Assembly (NCBI RefSeq): GCF_000010805.1
Contig: NC_012523.1
Span: forward strand, 47,161-111,160
Length of the DNA stretch: 64,000 nucleotides
Reading direction: 5' to 3'
Source of the DNA: Rhodococcus opacus B4
GTDB taxonomy: Bacteria; Actinomycetota; Actinomycetes; Mycobacteriales; Mycobacteriaceae
Below the pieces are notes generated by a model. It made no database searches. It was not told where the DNA came from and saw only the letters and a program-made list of their open reading frames with translations. Below are positions 9,201 to 16,381 of the stretch, piece by piece. The first letter of the stretch is position 1. Each line of letters opens with the position of its first letter. The position numbers and the translations under genes were made by a program.

Positions 9201-11916
9201 GCCAGTCCTTGGTGCGCCACCGATAGTTGACCTGCGCCCGGTCCTGGCCAGGTTCGCCGACAAGGTATTCCGAGTCCCGCAACGCCTCGAGATCGGCCGG
9301 TCCGGTCGCCGCGGTGAACAGGTCGTCGGGCTCACGGGCGCTGGTGTGCAGGGTGTCGAACGCCTGATGGGCGATGTCCAGGCGCAACAGCTCCGAGGTG
9401 TCGAGTCCGTGGGCGCGGCAGGCCGCCGCCAGGTCGCGGTGGTCGCGCTCGAACTCGGTGAGGACGCGTCCGCGCAGCTCCCGGCAACCCTGCGAGGTCA
9501 AGAACCCGGTCCGGTTCAGGCTCGGGTGCAGCGACGTCGCGGCCGCGGCGAACACCTCGTCCTCGCTCAGTGCCCGCCCGGTGATCTCGGCGAACCGGCC
9601 CCGGGCCTGTTCGGCAGTAAGGCCTTCCCGGATCGGGCCCGCGCTGGTGCCGCGGCCGCCCACCGTGGCGCGGCGCACCGCCGGCAGGTGATGCCCGCCC
9701 CACAACTCTCGGCTGTTACCGCCGTCGGTGGTGACCTCCCACACGGGGGTGCCAGTGTGCAGGGTGAACCGGTGCACCTGGGTGCGGGGACGGCCCGTCG
9801 CCACGAAGGTGTTGATGTCGCGGGCGAGCCAGTCGGTGGCCTTGTCGCGGTAGGTGTCCCCGAGTGCGCCCAGGAGCGGGCCCCGGACCTCGGCGGTGAG
9901 CCACTGGTGACCGCCGTGGTCGTCGATCACCGCTGCGAGGTCCGGGCGGCCGGTGAGGCGGTCGGCGAGATCTGCTGCGGCGGCCTCGAGGACGACGCTG
10001 GTCCGTTTGCTCACCAGGGTGCTCGCCGCCAGGGCCACCACCAGCGGGTCCTGACGTAGCTCGCCCTGGGCCCAGTCCCGCCATTTCTCGACGTCGGCGG
10101 CGCGGTCGTCGATGCTCCCGGCCGCCTGCCAAGCGCGCAGGCTGGCGTCCGGGATCAGAACCCGGGCGCCGGCAGCCGCCTGCTCGGCCTCGGCCACGAC
10201 GGCGTCCTCGGCGCCGTCGAGCATCAGTGCGGTGTGCACGCGCTGGGCATCGAGCCAGGCGTGGATCTTCTCCCGGTCCGGGATCTCGTCGCCGGCCTCC
10301 ACAGCAGCCTTAGGCGCGTCCACCGCGGTGGCCGGGATCTCGGCTGCCACGTCAGCCTCGACGGTCGATGCGGTCTCCGGTGCAGGTGCGGCCAGCTCGG
10401 GGGAGGTCTTGACTGCCGCGTGGACCGTGTCGAGGGTGGTGGCGATGTTGTCGTGCAGCCAGTGCGCCGCCGCCTGGTACTGCGGGTCGGCGGAGTCGAC
10501 AGACAGCAGCCAGTCGCTGACGGTGTGGTTGAGCAGCCGATGGCGGCCGACGCTGAGGTAGTCCTCGGGTCGTCGCCGCAACACCTGCAGGCGGGGGTGG
10601 GTGACCATCTCGGCCTGGAGATCGGCGAGGACCTCGTCCTCGCGTTCGCGCGCCCACTCGGTCCGGGCGCCGTTCCAGCCGCGGTTCCAGTCGGAGAAGA
10701 TCTGCTCAGTACGTGGGTCACCGACCGGAACGCCGTCGAGCGCGGCGCGGACTCGCGGGTCCGCCGCCGGAATGGAGGCTCCGCCACCGGGACCGTGTTC
10801 GGTCCAGGCGTCGCGGCCGATCTGCCGCCAGTCCACTGGGTCGGTGCGGTGGCTGTTGGCGTGCACCCGGGTCAGGGTGTCCTCGGCCAGTTGCTGCCGC
10901 TCAGTTTCGGTTTCAGGGCCGGCGGCGGTGACGGTGTCGATCGCCTGCTGCACCGGCAGTGCGGCGGTGAACTGCTCGGCACGGCCGGTCGCGGCCTCGG
11001 CAACGGCCGGGTCGGCCTCGAGGGCGGTGACCGCGGCGTCGGCGGCCGTGCGGTCGCGATTGTGCTGCGCCCAGATGCGAGCGGGCAACTGGGCGGCGGC
11101 AGCCTGCCAATGCGCCGGGTCGTCGAGAGCGGCGCGGGCGACGGCCGCGATCTGCGGGTCCTCGCTCACCACCTGCTCGACCAGACCGGCTTGCACCTCG
11201 TCGTGGGCGCGGCGCATGGCCCAGGAAGTGAACTGCTCAAAGGTGTTCGACTGCGCTCCGGCGGCCAGGTTGAGGTCCTCGTCGGCCATCACCTGCCCGG
11301 TGATCTCGTCGAGCAACGCGGTGACGTCCTCGGCGGGGGCGGTGGGTTCGCGCTGGGCGGTGAATTCGGCAACGAGCTCCCGCAGCGGCCGCCGACCTGC
11401 GAGGTTCTCCGTCTCCGGTGTCGGAGTGGGTGTTTGCGGTGGTCGGTGTTCCCGGTCCGCCTTCTGGGCCGCGAGCTGGTCGCGGATCAGTGCAGAGCGC
11501 TCACGTGCCTGCCCCGGCGACAGCGGCGGTCCGGTGTGCTCGGCGTGCTCGTCCTGCGCCCGTTGCGTTTCCGCTTCGGCCAGGATGCGGGCGATCTCCG
11601 GATCGGAGGCGTCGGCGACCTTCCCTGACCGGGCGCGCAGCATCTTGATCTGCTCGTCGGCGCGACCGATCGTCAGGTCGTCGGGCAGCCGCACCGGCAA
11701 CCCACGCCTACGCCGCAAGGTGCGCAGATACGACTGCTGGCGGTCGGTCGCGGGCCGATCCCGCCAGGTCCGGCGCGGCGGCCGCGCCCGGCTGACCGCG
11801 GCGACATCCACCCCGTCGACGTCGTAGCCGGCATCGGTGCACACCTGCCGGGCACGCTCGGCCGCGTCGCGGGCCTCGTGGGCATCGGCCGAAACCCGTT
11901 CGACCCGGGCCGCCAT
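3247..11916 (-). CDS. Giant multi-domain protein: N6-adenine methylase plus SNF2-type helicase
   Basis: From the ATG at 11916 the product is about 2,889 residues. An N-terminal region rich in charged helices is followed by an N6-adenine methyltransferase with motif I LEPGCGAGNF near residue 1102 and a variant catalytic motif NVPFG near 1164. A superfamily 2 helicase follows, with Walker A DHTVGTGKT near 1850, DEAH near 2010 and motif VI QREGRIIRQGNQ near 2362. Such fusions are typical of polyvalent proteins of conjugative elements, which are thought to protect or remodel incoming DNA; that role here is inference. Coding-like sequence continues upstream to about 12095 without a start codon, so the true N-terminus may be fused to the preceding gene by a frameshift. 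Confidence 0.85.
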   Translation of the reverse strand: MAARVERVSADAHEARDAAERARQVCTDAGYDVDGVDVAAVSRARPPRRTWRDRPATDRQQSYLRTLRRRRGLPVRLPDDLTIGRADEQIKMLRARSGKVADASDPEIARILAEAETQRAQDEHAEHTGPPLSPGQARERSALIRDQLAAQKADREHRPPQTPTPTPETENLAGRRPLRELVAEFTAQREPTAPAEDVTALLDEITGQVMADEDLNLAAGAQSNTFEQFTSWAMRRAHDEVQAGLVEQVVSEDPQIAAVARAALDDPAHWQAAAAQLPARIWAQHNRDRTAADAAVTALEADPAVAEAATGRAEQFTAALPVQQAIDTVTAAGPETETERQQLAEDTLTRVHANSHRTDPVDWRQIGRDAWTEHGPGGGASIPAADPRVRAALDGVPVGDPRTEQIFSDWNRGWNGARTEWAREREDEVLADLQAEMVTHPRLQVLRRRPEDYLSVGRHRLLNHTVSDWLLSVDSADPQYQAAAHWLHDNIATTLDTVHAAVKTSPELAAPAPETASTVEADVAAEIPATAVDAPKAAVEAGDEIPDREKIHAWLDAQRVHTALMLDGAEDAVVAEAEQAAAGARVLIPDASLRAWQAAGSIDDRAADVEKWRDWAQGELRQDPLVVALAASTLVSKRTSVVLEAAAADLADRLTGRPDLAAVIDDHGGHQWLTAEVRGPLLGALGDTYRDKATDWLARDINTFVATGRPRTQVHRFTLHTGTPVWEVTTDGGNSRELWGGHHLPAVRRATVGGRGTSAGPIREGLTAEQARGRFAEITGRALSEDEVFAAAATSLHPSLNRTGFLTSQGCRELRGRVLTEFERDHRDLAAACRAHGLDTSELLRLDIAHQAFDTLHTSAREPDDLFTAATGPADLEALRDSEYLVGEPGQDRAQVNYRWRTKDWQVSRGDAEPVITATLAEAIATARTGRSAESVAATEVTASITGERDTRNHVVRDPENEPAAETAPLAVQPVPDQPDAAAANFVLGAEVLAPSGAKARARANIDAIRLVHQLGDEHRAATPAEQRILAAWSGWGAVPDIFDKRKPEWDELRSDLSAVLTPPEIDAARASTLNAHYTDPAIAAEMWSALGRAGFTGGRVLEPGCGAGNFIGHAPKGTRMVGVELDPMTARIAHHLYPGHQVRGHGFEKFSPDEGAFTAVIGNVPFGNFAVGDPLHNPSGLTIHNYFLRKSLALTETGGYVAVITSAFTSDAQRTKAREEIAELGDLVGALRLPTKAFDRQAGTDVVTDLLIFRRREAGRAQAAATEQWITTSKAELADGEIQVNDYFLAHPENVLGELGVGSGMYSAATLKVTADPSRPLATQVRDRLTAIVDTAKRAGLGQDAEEPAADPMLDRAGLVTAEEAAITEVPGSVRFNDEIEMFEQLSLGGRWMPVPSKIDKARTAQWKSMLAMAGTVTDLVDAQRTGGDEDIKNRLRAQLNRQYDGYARKYGPLGRFTWVTPGPPTQKVIDKRFADLEKKWRANNGDETGPVTGALPEDVAARLLAEASEPNPPWKKMRHLEGAIRYDPAIQLVRSIEIFDEDTQQARKSKIFTEDVITPPQRAQSAQDVAEALAVSLDETGQVDLDRISGLVGIDIDAARDQLAGLVFPDPEDPTELIPAPRFLSGNVREKLAATEAAARQDPQLYAGAVDALRQVIPADLDPTNITVRPGANWVPTPMYAQFIREAFSVHPDTRIAVEYSPITASWDFTIAGDQYTDPYGLPYETAGDRRGVDGLSLLEKIANNQPIRVLKTEAELEHSPKPRFHEELTEELQQRAEMLETAFGDWLFNDPARTAELTRVFNDRFNSFVDPAYNGQGRTFPGLRIAPHPHQAAVAVRQINEPSVLLDHTVGTGKTWSITMCAMEMRRLGQIKQPWVVVPNHLIDQWGREVADAYPGARVLVGDDFKSRADRQLFMAQSASQDWDLVIVPEPAFTKMQCSVDTQAAYIADEITKLEEARESATGQNTIKEIEKAKKRWQDKLEKKVNADSKDVGFSFEQTGCDYLFLDEAHMWKNLSRQSNNADLALREGSSRATDLDMKLSYLRRKYRQRAAVEGRKPVPEKVVTFATGTPVANSMSELWVMTKYLRPDLLEAGGMENIDAWAANFAAMRQSVEMNVTGSELRSVSRIGKFVNLPALMAMNAQFTDVVIREQVPATLPEIAGGGRQNLTFEMPQQVRDFMIDLDERMQMYTGKTAHIDNPLKIGSDGANVTLDPRLGGLDAPPAGEGRVDLLVNKLWEVEQRTADTVYYDEAGNPEPRTGGLQIVFLDRGTPKTGRDDTVYDIIRADLVARGMSPGAVQFIQDYPKPKDKRELFAACRRGEVKVLIGSSETMGTGMNVQKRATALYHVDCPWRPADLEQREGRIIRQGNQNKTVEIINIVGERSYDTTKWQTVEKKSAYIEQLRRGAIDFSEAEDIGSDDMTSSMAATKAAATGDPRYIEVVELETRLRKLNAEARAHRSDQERIKWQLHDNRTRLPILTKEIAEGREVADALTAWGELPRKQRTLTVGGRAVSFAEPAEVRKAVQTRLAHIVRDLERQPDGQHLVAEIAGAEISMGRLPVGGYAFRLTGGIVRTVDAEVVDLALGSADGGSGMVTRLTNMAADLPAAMDLHVKDRDYMVTQTEQLADKLGVPFAKTDEITRLTHTYNEMRADLAARENSPEALAEKEATKERLAAAGMYRGWTRDLNPTRGHAEDQGMTEDELREATPARMVAAAREHAERKAERAANPQPPRWQRTDEIGSELTAGFDRDTGDPGAVVKWTGRDWYWSAHNDRETLDSGTFPNRDAAISAAEKAIGTALAEAAVPPVVVWERDQAALTEVRANGTQPAAAAETVADKELAEVIRLVHSDYPAHATTAAATNTATIERIPPGLRADRSRDTGRER

Positions 11917-12086
11917 CCGGTCCGCGGTCGTGGTCAGGTCCTCGATCAGCTCCGGATCGGTGCCCAGCAGCGTCGCCTCGGCGACCTGGGCCTGGACCTG
12001 TTTGGTGGCCTCGCGCAGGGTCCGGACCTTCTGCCGCAGCGCGTCGGCGTCCCGCTGGGCGCGGGCGTAGGCGATGAGCTCCGGGG

Positions 12087-12713
12087 CTACACCACTCGGT
12101 TCCCCGCGGCCTTCGATGCCTTGATCTGCTCGTCGATCATCTGCGCCAGCTCGTCGGCCAGCGGGTCCGCTGCCGTCAGCGGTGTCGTCTCGTTGTCCTC
12201 CATCTTCTGCGCGATCAGCGCCGCCGCGTACCCCTGGAACGCGTCCGGTTCGCTCGGCCACACCCGGTCGACCACCTGCCACGCCAACGGCGGGATCTCT
12301 ACCATCGACGTCCGCCACCGATCCGGGTCGCGGGCCTGGCGCTTCGCCGCGATCTCCGCCTCGATCCGCTGCTCGATCTTCAGCTCCCGGGCGATCTGCT
12401 CCTCGCTGATCTCCGGCACCTGCGAGTACAGCTCCTCGGTCAGCACTGCCTCCCGGCTGTCGTGCTCGGCCTGGGCGATAAGCTGATGGGTCGTCATCAC
12501 GTCCGGATCCTGCCCCGGATGCTCTGCCTTCCAATTCCGCACCAGATACCCCTGGCCGCCCCCGACTCGCTGCAACACCAGCTCCGAGAGCCTCGCTGCC
12601 TCCTCGTCGAACTGCGCCGTCAACTGTGTCTCCGTCGCGCCCGGGTCCACGCCCAGATGCTCCCGCCAGATCCGCTCCACTTCCGCGCGAATCGTCGGAT
12701 CGAACTCCGCCAT
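12087..12713 (-). CDS. Hypothetical protein upstream of the giant methylase-helicase
   Basis: This 208-residue acidic, mostly helical protein starts at an ATG with a good ribosome-binding site (AGGGAGGAAACGACG). It has no motif that I recognise. Its last codons (GTG GTG TAG) sit exactly where coding-like sequence of the giant downstream gene begins in the -1 frame. It is either a separate translationally coupled gene or the true N-terminal part of the giant protein joined by a -1 frameshift. It is probably the first gene of a minus-strand transcription unit. Confidence 0.75.
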   Translation of the reverse strand: MAEFDPTIRAEVERIWREHLGVDPGATETQLTAQFDEEAARLSELVLQRVGGGQGYLVRNWKAEHPGQDPDVMTTHQLIAQAEHDSREAVLTEELYSQVPEISEEQIARELKIEQRIEAEIAAKRQARDPDRWRTSMVEIPPLAWQVVDRVWPSEPDAFQGYAAALIAQKMEDNETTPLTAADPLADELAQMIDEQIKASKAAGNRVV

Positions 12714-12871
12714 CGTCGTTTCCTCCCTGGATGATGTGTTCGCTGCGTTCGCTCAACCGTCTGGCCCCTCTCATGCGCTGCCACGCGAAGCGTGACCTTC
12801 CCGTGCGCCCATTCGTTGGACACAAAGCACATGAAGCCTATGACGGATTTCGCGAAAGTGCTTGCAGCGCA

Positions 12872-12894
12872 AAGTTGTTAAAGTTCTACAACTT
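12872..12894. promoter_or_regulatory. Inverted repeat upstream of the 208-residue gene
   Basis: AAGTTGT and ACAACTT flank nine bases in a locally AT-rich patch between hicB and the start at 12713. A ten-base palindrome TTTCGCGAAA lies nearby at about 12849-12858. The position suits an operator for the minus-strand unit that begins with the 208-residue protein, but a weak hairpin after hicB is also possible. Confidence 0.35.
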
Positions 12895-12910
12895 CGCCTG
12901 CGGCCTTCCC

Positions 12911-13273
12911 TCAGGCGGCTCCGGCGGCCGCCGACCGAGGCGCCGCCGGAGCCGTGATCTTTTGGTTGACCAGCATGTTGAGCGAGACACCCTGTTCCTC
13001 GGCTTCGATCGCCAAGGTCCGGTGCACCTGCGGGGAAGTGCGCACCATGAACTTGCCGCTGTAGGGACGGTCCGCGATCGGGACCGGTGGTTGCTCGCCG
13101 GTCAGCGTCATGTCCTCGAGCACTTCACGGACGACGCCGATGACACCGTCGAGTGCCTCGGCCTGCGTTTCCGCCAGCCAGGACAACGACGGGAATTCGG
13201 CGACGGCCCCGACGAACTCGCCGTCGTCTTCCGACCAGGTCACCCGATAGGTGTAGTGCGATGCGTCAGCCAT
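12911..13273 (-). CDS. hicB: HicB family antitoxin
   Basis: The 120-residue protein has the HicB partial RNase H-like N-domain (YTYRVTWSEDDGEFVGAVAE, then FPSLSW and periodic acidic helices). A C-terminal ribbon-helix-helix-like segment (SGKFMVRTSPQVHRTLAIEA, then GVSLNMLVNQ) would bind the operator. It should neutralise the HicA mRNA interferase and repress the operon. The ATG at 13273 overlaps the TGA that would end an intact hicA, the usual hicA-hicB coupling. The antitoxin frame is intact although the toxin frame is broken. The C-terminus is a short Ala/Pro-rich tail. Confidence 0.88.
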   Translation of the reverse strand: MADASHYTYRVTWSEDDGEFVGAVAEFPSLSWLAETQAEALDGVIGVVREVLEDMTLTGEQPPVPIADRPYSGKFMVRTSPQVHRTLAIEAEEQGVSLNMLVNQKITAPAAPRSAAAGAA

Positions 13274-13527
13274 TGTCAGCCTCCTTCGTGAGCTTGTCGT
13301 ATGCGATGACGACTTGGCCGACCTGGTAGGGCTTCGCCTTGCCGCCGCTGCCTTTCTTCGATGTTCACTCGTGGGTCGCCCGCCCACGGCATCTTGAACA
13401 CCGCGTGCGAGGTGCCGCGCTGCCGCGGTTCCCCGAATATGTCGCAGCAGAAGTTGAGCAGCTCGGTATACGTCACGCTCTGTGGACTCGCCCTCATCCT
13501 CGCGATCAGCTTTGCCTGCTTCGACAT
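13266..13527 (-). pseudogene. hicA: HicA toxin, frameshifted
   Basis: From the ATG at 13527 the frame encodes a normal HicA N-half, including the catalytic-histidine segment RGTSHAVFKMPW, as far as DPRVNIE. A single extra base in the run around 13360 then shifts the frame, and the shifted reading ends at 13276. Reading on in the next frame restores a typical HicA C-terminus (KGSGGKAKPYQVGQVVIAYD), which ends in TGA at 13266-13268 overlapping hicB. The toxin is therefore disabled unless the extra base is a sequencing error or is bypassed by ribosomal frameshifting. HicA family members are small dsRBD-fold mRNA interferases. Confidence 0.8.
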
Positions 13528-13540
13528 ACCAGAATGGTAT
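13526..13540. promoter_or_regulatory. Candidate hicAB operator
   Basis: ATACCA and TGGTAT flank three bases and overlap the hicA start codon. HicB proteins commonly repress their own operon through short palindromes in this position. A second similar half-site (GATACTATC) lies about ten bases further upstream. Assignment rests on symmetry and position only. Confidence 0.4.
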
Positions 13541-13661
13541 CACCGGCGATACTATCGAGATAGGCGTTGAGGGCTGCGAGAGAGAGGTCGCGTCCCTTCG
13601 ACGTCGGCCATCGAACGGAAAATCTGCTGGTCAGACGAATCATCGAGCGGTGCCGCCGCTG

Positions 13662-14285
13662 TTACCCGCGCCGGAAGAGCGATCGGATGGCGGCGATGAG
13701 CCGCTCGGTCGCGGTGCGCGGTGGTGGGGGAGTGTCGATGCGCCGCGCCATGTCCGCGGCGGCGAATTCTTGTTGTCGCCGCTCCTCGTAGGAGACGACC
13801 TGGCCGGTGAACGGGGACCGTCGCGGGAAGTGGTCGGCCGGGTCCACCTTCTCGTTGGTGATGACCTTGTGGTGCAGGCGGGCCCGGGCGAGATCGGGAT
13901 CGAAACCGCTGGCCCACTGCGCATCGTTGTTGCAGAACAGGTGGGTGAGGCGGCAGTTCGCCCGTGTGTGGGGGCCTTCCCGGTCGATGTGGTCGATCGA
14001 CAGGGCTTCCGGGCCTTGCGGCGCGTCGAGGTCCACGGGCTCGAGGCAGAGTTGGCATATCCCGCCGTCACGGGCGTAGATGTCCATGGAGGTGAAGCGC
14101 TCGGTGATGGCGTTGCCGTCGACGTCGACCGGTTGGATGAAGCTGGCCCGGCGGAGGCGGTGATCTGGGAACCGCTGCTGACGTCGTTGCGTCCGATTAT
14201 CGCGTTTCACCTCGGCGAGGAATGCGGCCGTTTCCTCGGCGCTCATCATCCTGATCTCGCCGAATTCGACGTCCCACCAGTTCAT
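13662..14285 (-). CDS. HNH endonuclease-like protein
   Basis: The 207-residue protein carries an HNH-type core at roughly residues 75-120. CQLCLEP supplies the first zinc-binding pair, SIDHIDREGPHTRANCRLTH carries the histidine and asparagine, and LFCN supplies a further cysteine. The family cuts DNA using a metal held by the beta-beta-alpha fold. I chose the ATG at 14285 because upstream codons are atypical. The gene is in the plasmid backbone near hicAB; a role in DNA transfer or processing is inference. Confidence 0.78.
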   Translation of the reverse strand: MNWWDVEFGEIRMMSAEETAAFLAEVKRDNRTQRRQQRFPDHRLRRASFIQPVDVDGNAITERFTSMDIYARDGGICQLCLEPVDLDAPQGPEALSIDHIDREGPHTRANCRLTHLFCNNDAQWASGFDPDLARARLHHKVITNEKVDPADHFPRRSPFTGQVVSYEERRQQEFAAADMARRIDTPPPPRTATERLIAAIRSLFRRG

Positions 14286-14372
14286 ACGGGGCACAGTAGC
14301 GAGGCGTACCGACAGCTCACATCGATCGTATTTCCGCAGATCCGGTCTCTTGGATCGATGGTTACTCAACGC

Positions 14373-14546
14373 TCATCGGCGCGTGTCCCGCCGGTCCTCC
14401 TCGCCGCCGTCGTTGGTATCAGTGATGGTCTGCAGTGCAAGCGCGCGAACGAAAGTCTCGAGAATGCCGGTTTCCGCATGGTTGAGGGCGACGGGCGCTC
14501 CATCGGGACGGACGGTCTGATGCGTTCGGTGGATGTCGGTGGTCAT
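14373..14546 (-). CDS. Small 57-residue hypothetical protein
   Basis: The ATG at 14546 has a plausible ribosome-binding site (CCAGGACTGCATCG). The peptide is hydrophilic with one short helix (LETFVRALALQTITD) and an acidic then basic tail. It lies between the HNH gene and the small helix-turn-helix gene on the same strand. No family is recognised and the longer upstream frame looks like a shadow. Confidence 0.4.
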   Translation of the reverse strand: MTTDIHRTHQTVRPDGAPVALNHAETGILETFVRALALQTITDTNDGGEEDRRDTRR

Positions 14547-14616
14547 CGATGCAGTCCTGGGAAGTAGTCGGTGGACATGGGCCTGCTGGCTACGGCCAGT
14601 GTGCGTTGAGGGTCGG

Positions 14617-14808
14617 TCAGAAGAGAGCGCCTTGGTTCTCGCTCGCGGCCGCGTCGGTGCGCTGCTGGTAGGCGGAGGCGAACGCGCGGGCCGCGGATTC
14701 GGTGCAGCCGATCTCCCGGCCCACCTGCGTCCAGCTGAGCCCAGCTTCGTGGAGGTTCCACGCGTCACGTTCGTCGTCTGTGTGTATGCCGTTGGCGTGG
14801 ATGGTCAC
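14617..14808 (-). CDS. Small helix-turn-helix protein
   Basis: This 63-residue protein has one clear helix-turn-helix, LSWTQVGREIGCTESAARAF, around residues 23-43, preceded by an acidic stretch and followed by a short polar tail. It starts at a GTG that overlaps the TGA of the upstream DnaB-like gene by four bases (GTGA), so the two should be translationally coupled. A DNA-binding role on the plasmid is likely; the target is not evident. Confidence 0.7.
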   Translation of the reverse strand: MTIHANGIHTDDERDAWNLHEAGLSWTQVGREIGCTESAARAFASAYQQRTDAAASENQGALF

Positions 14809-15356
14809 TGGCCTTCTCCTCTGAGGTGGTTGAGACGGTTGGTGGCGGCTCGCTGCTGGCGACCGAGCGCGATCATGTGCTCGAAGAGCTGGTCTTCGGG
14901 CAGCTGCTCGGCGGCCTGAGCGAGGGACTGGGCGGCGGCGCGGAAGCTGCGCCGGTACGCCTGGCTGACAACGGTGCGGGTGTAGTGGTCGACAGCGATG
15001 TGATCGGCTCCGCGGGTGGTGATGTTTGCCAGGTAGCGGGACCGTTCGGAGCCGTGGTGGCCGGCGAGGTTTCCGGTGCGTTCGAGTTCGGCGGCGACCA
15101 TCGTGGTGTCGTGGGGTTTTCCGGCGCGCACGAGTCGGGCGATGACGGTGAACAGTTCGCGGTGGATAGGTCGTTCGAAATCTTCGGCCTCGAGGGCGGC
15201 GACAGCTCGGGCCGCAGCCTCACTGGGTGCCCACAAGAGAGCGCACAGGCAGAGGGCCTCGACATCGGTATGGGTGTTGGTGTCGATGTCGCCGACCTGA
15301 ATCTGGTCGGTGTCGACGGCGGTGTCATCCGGGACGAGCGCGAGGGCGGCGGTCAT
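14805..15356 (-). CDS. DnaB helicase N-terminal domain-like protein
   Basis: The 183-residue protein matches the helical N-terminal domain of replicative DnaB helicases. It has the stretch AEDFERPIHRELFTVIARLV, followed by helices containing PHDTTMVAAELERTG and a TRTVVSQAYRRSFRAAAQ segment. It stops before any ATPase domain: no Walker motifs are present. DnaB N-domains bind primase and form the helicase collar, so this stand-alone version may act as a plasmid loading or adaptor factor (inference). The ATG at 15356 has an AAAGGA site seven bases upstream; the longer frame reads as non-coding. Confidence 0.78.
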   Translation of the reverse strand: MTAALALVPDDTAVDTDQIQVGDIDTNTHTDVEALCLCALLWAPSEAAARAVAALEAEDFERPIHRELFTVIARLVRAGKPHDTTMVAAELERTGNLAGHHGSERSRYLANITTRGADHIAVDHYTRTVVSQAYRRSFRAAAQSLAQAAEQLPEDQLFEHMIALGRQQRAATNRLNHLRGEGQ

Positions 15357-15412
15357 TGGGCGGTCCTTTCGTGGTGGCATGTTCGGCTGGCCGGGGTCGG
15401 TGAGCCGGGCTG

Positions 15413-15676
15413 TCATTCGTAGAGCCGGGTGGTGCCTGGAAGGAGCTGGTGGCATTGGTTCCACACCTTGCCCTTGACCCTGGCCACGACGACGTGGCCG
15501 GGATCTCCGGGTCCAATTCGGCAGGAAGTGCCCTCAGGTGCGGTTTCCCAACTGCGGTCGTATCGAGCAGGCTGTGCCACGGTCTCGGCACTGCCGACCA
15601 CGAGGAGAAGGCCGGCCACCCCGCCGAGTGCGGCGATGGACAATCGGCGCAGCGTTGGCGCGGAGATGTACGACAT
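15413..15676 (-). CDS. Small exported protein
   Basis: The 87-residue protein begins with a short basic segment and a hydrophobic core (IAALGGVAGLLLVVGSAETV), a classic Sec signal peptide with probable cleavage after SAETVA. The mature part has two cysteines (CRIG and NQCHQ) that could form a disulfide, and a GHVVVARVKGKVWNQ segment. It sits between the DnaB-like gene and nrdH in the same minus-strand run. Function is unknown. Confidence 0.65.
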   Translation of the reverse strand: MSYISAPTLRRLSIAALGGVAGLLLVVGSAETVAQPARYDRSWETAPEGTSCRIGPGDPGHVVVARVKGKVWNQCHQLLPGTTRLYE

Positions 15677-15700
15677 GGCGACCTTCTCGGTTGCAGGGAC

Positions 15701-15928
15701 TCAGGCAGCTACGAGGGCTTTGATGCGGTCAGGGCGGAAGCCGCCCCAATGCTGGTCACCGGCGATGACGACCGGGGCCTGGCTGTAGCCGAGCGCCCGC
15801 AGAGCGTTCACGGCGTGAGGGTCGCCCTCCAGATCGATCACGGAGTACTCGATCCCCTCTTTGTCGAGGGCCCGGTGAGTGGCAGTGCATTGCACGCATG
15901 AGCTTTTGCTGTACACCTGAACCGACAT
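15701..15928 (-). CDS. nrdH: NrdH-like glutaredoxin
   Basis: The 75-residue protein has the redox motif CVQC at residues 11-14, the fold pattern YSKSSCVQCTATHRALDKEG, the cis-proline segment SQAPVVIA and the C-terminal WGGFRPDRIKAL typical of NrdH redoxins. These reduce class Ib ribonucleotide reductase using thioredoxin reductase. No nrdEF genes are in the window, so it would serve the host enzyme or another thiol partner. A strong ribosome-binding site (GGGGAGGATCTAAA) precedes the ATG. Actinobacterial plasmids often carry such a gene. Confidence 0.88.
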   Translation of the reverse strand: MSVQVYSKSSCVQCTATHRALDKEGIEYSVIDLEGDPHAVNALRALGYSQAPVVIAGDQHWGGFRPDRIKALVAA

Positions 15929-15966
15929 TTTAGATCCTCCCCGTTTGCGCTTTCTCTACCATTCTT

Positions 15967-15994
15967 ATTGTAGTCGAAATTGGAGATATTTCTA
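15967..15994 (-). promoter_or_regulatory. Candidate promoter of the nrdH transcription unit
   Basis: On the minus strand TAGAAA and TACAAT are separated by 16 bases in a locally AT-rich patch about 40 bases upstream of the nrdH start. The match is moderate and there is no experimental support. Confidence 0.35.
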
Positions 15995-16381
15995 CATATA
16001 GCGGGCAGTTTTTCGAGCAATTTAGAGCCTTTCTTCGTCCGCCTCCAGTTCGCCACCACACTCCGAGATCACGGCGTTTAGCTGCACTTTCATCGAATCG
16101 ACTCGCGGTTAGCGCACGACGGGCGGTAGCGTATTTCACTCCAGGAAGAAGCGGACTTCCCGGAATACATCTCGCGTCGAGAGTGGATGCAATATAGCGG
16201 CTCAAATTCTCGAATCCCAAGAATTGGAAACAGGTAATTCCAACCTTTTCAGGAAATGGCGCGAGAATAGAATTCGATCGCACTCGATCGTCGCGGGGCG
16301 ACACTACGCCCGATGTTCGGAAATCCTCCTAGTTCCGTCCGGTGCGGGATTCTTATCGCCCGCACCGGACGGGCGCGCTAG
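15995..16381. other. Non-coding stretch
   Basis: This stretch is less GC-rich than its surroundings and holds no convincing gene. The 124-codon minus-strand frame across it has atypical codon use. It separates the Cys-rich gene upstream from nrdH downstream, so it is probably a promoter region with decayed sequence. Confidence 0.45.

Noticed and set aside
3343..10059. A 2,238-codon plus-strand open frame
   Set aside because: It is the antisense shadow of the giant methylase-helicase gene; the minus-strand product has methylase and helicase motifs in order, while this translation is dominated by valine, glycine and proline.
11917..12825. N-terminal extension of the giant protein up to 12825
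   Set aside because: Upstream of about 12095 this frame overlaps the 208-residue gene and reads as arginine/glycine-rich shadow sequence.
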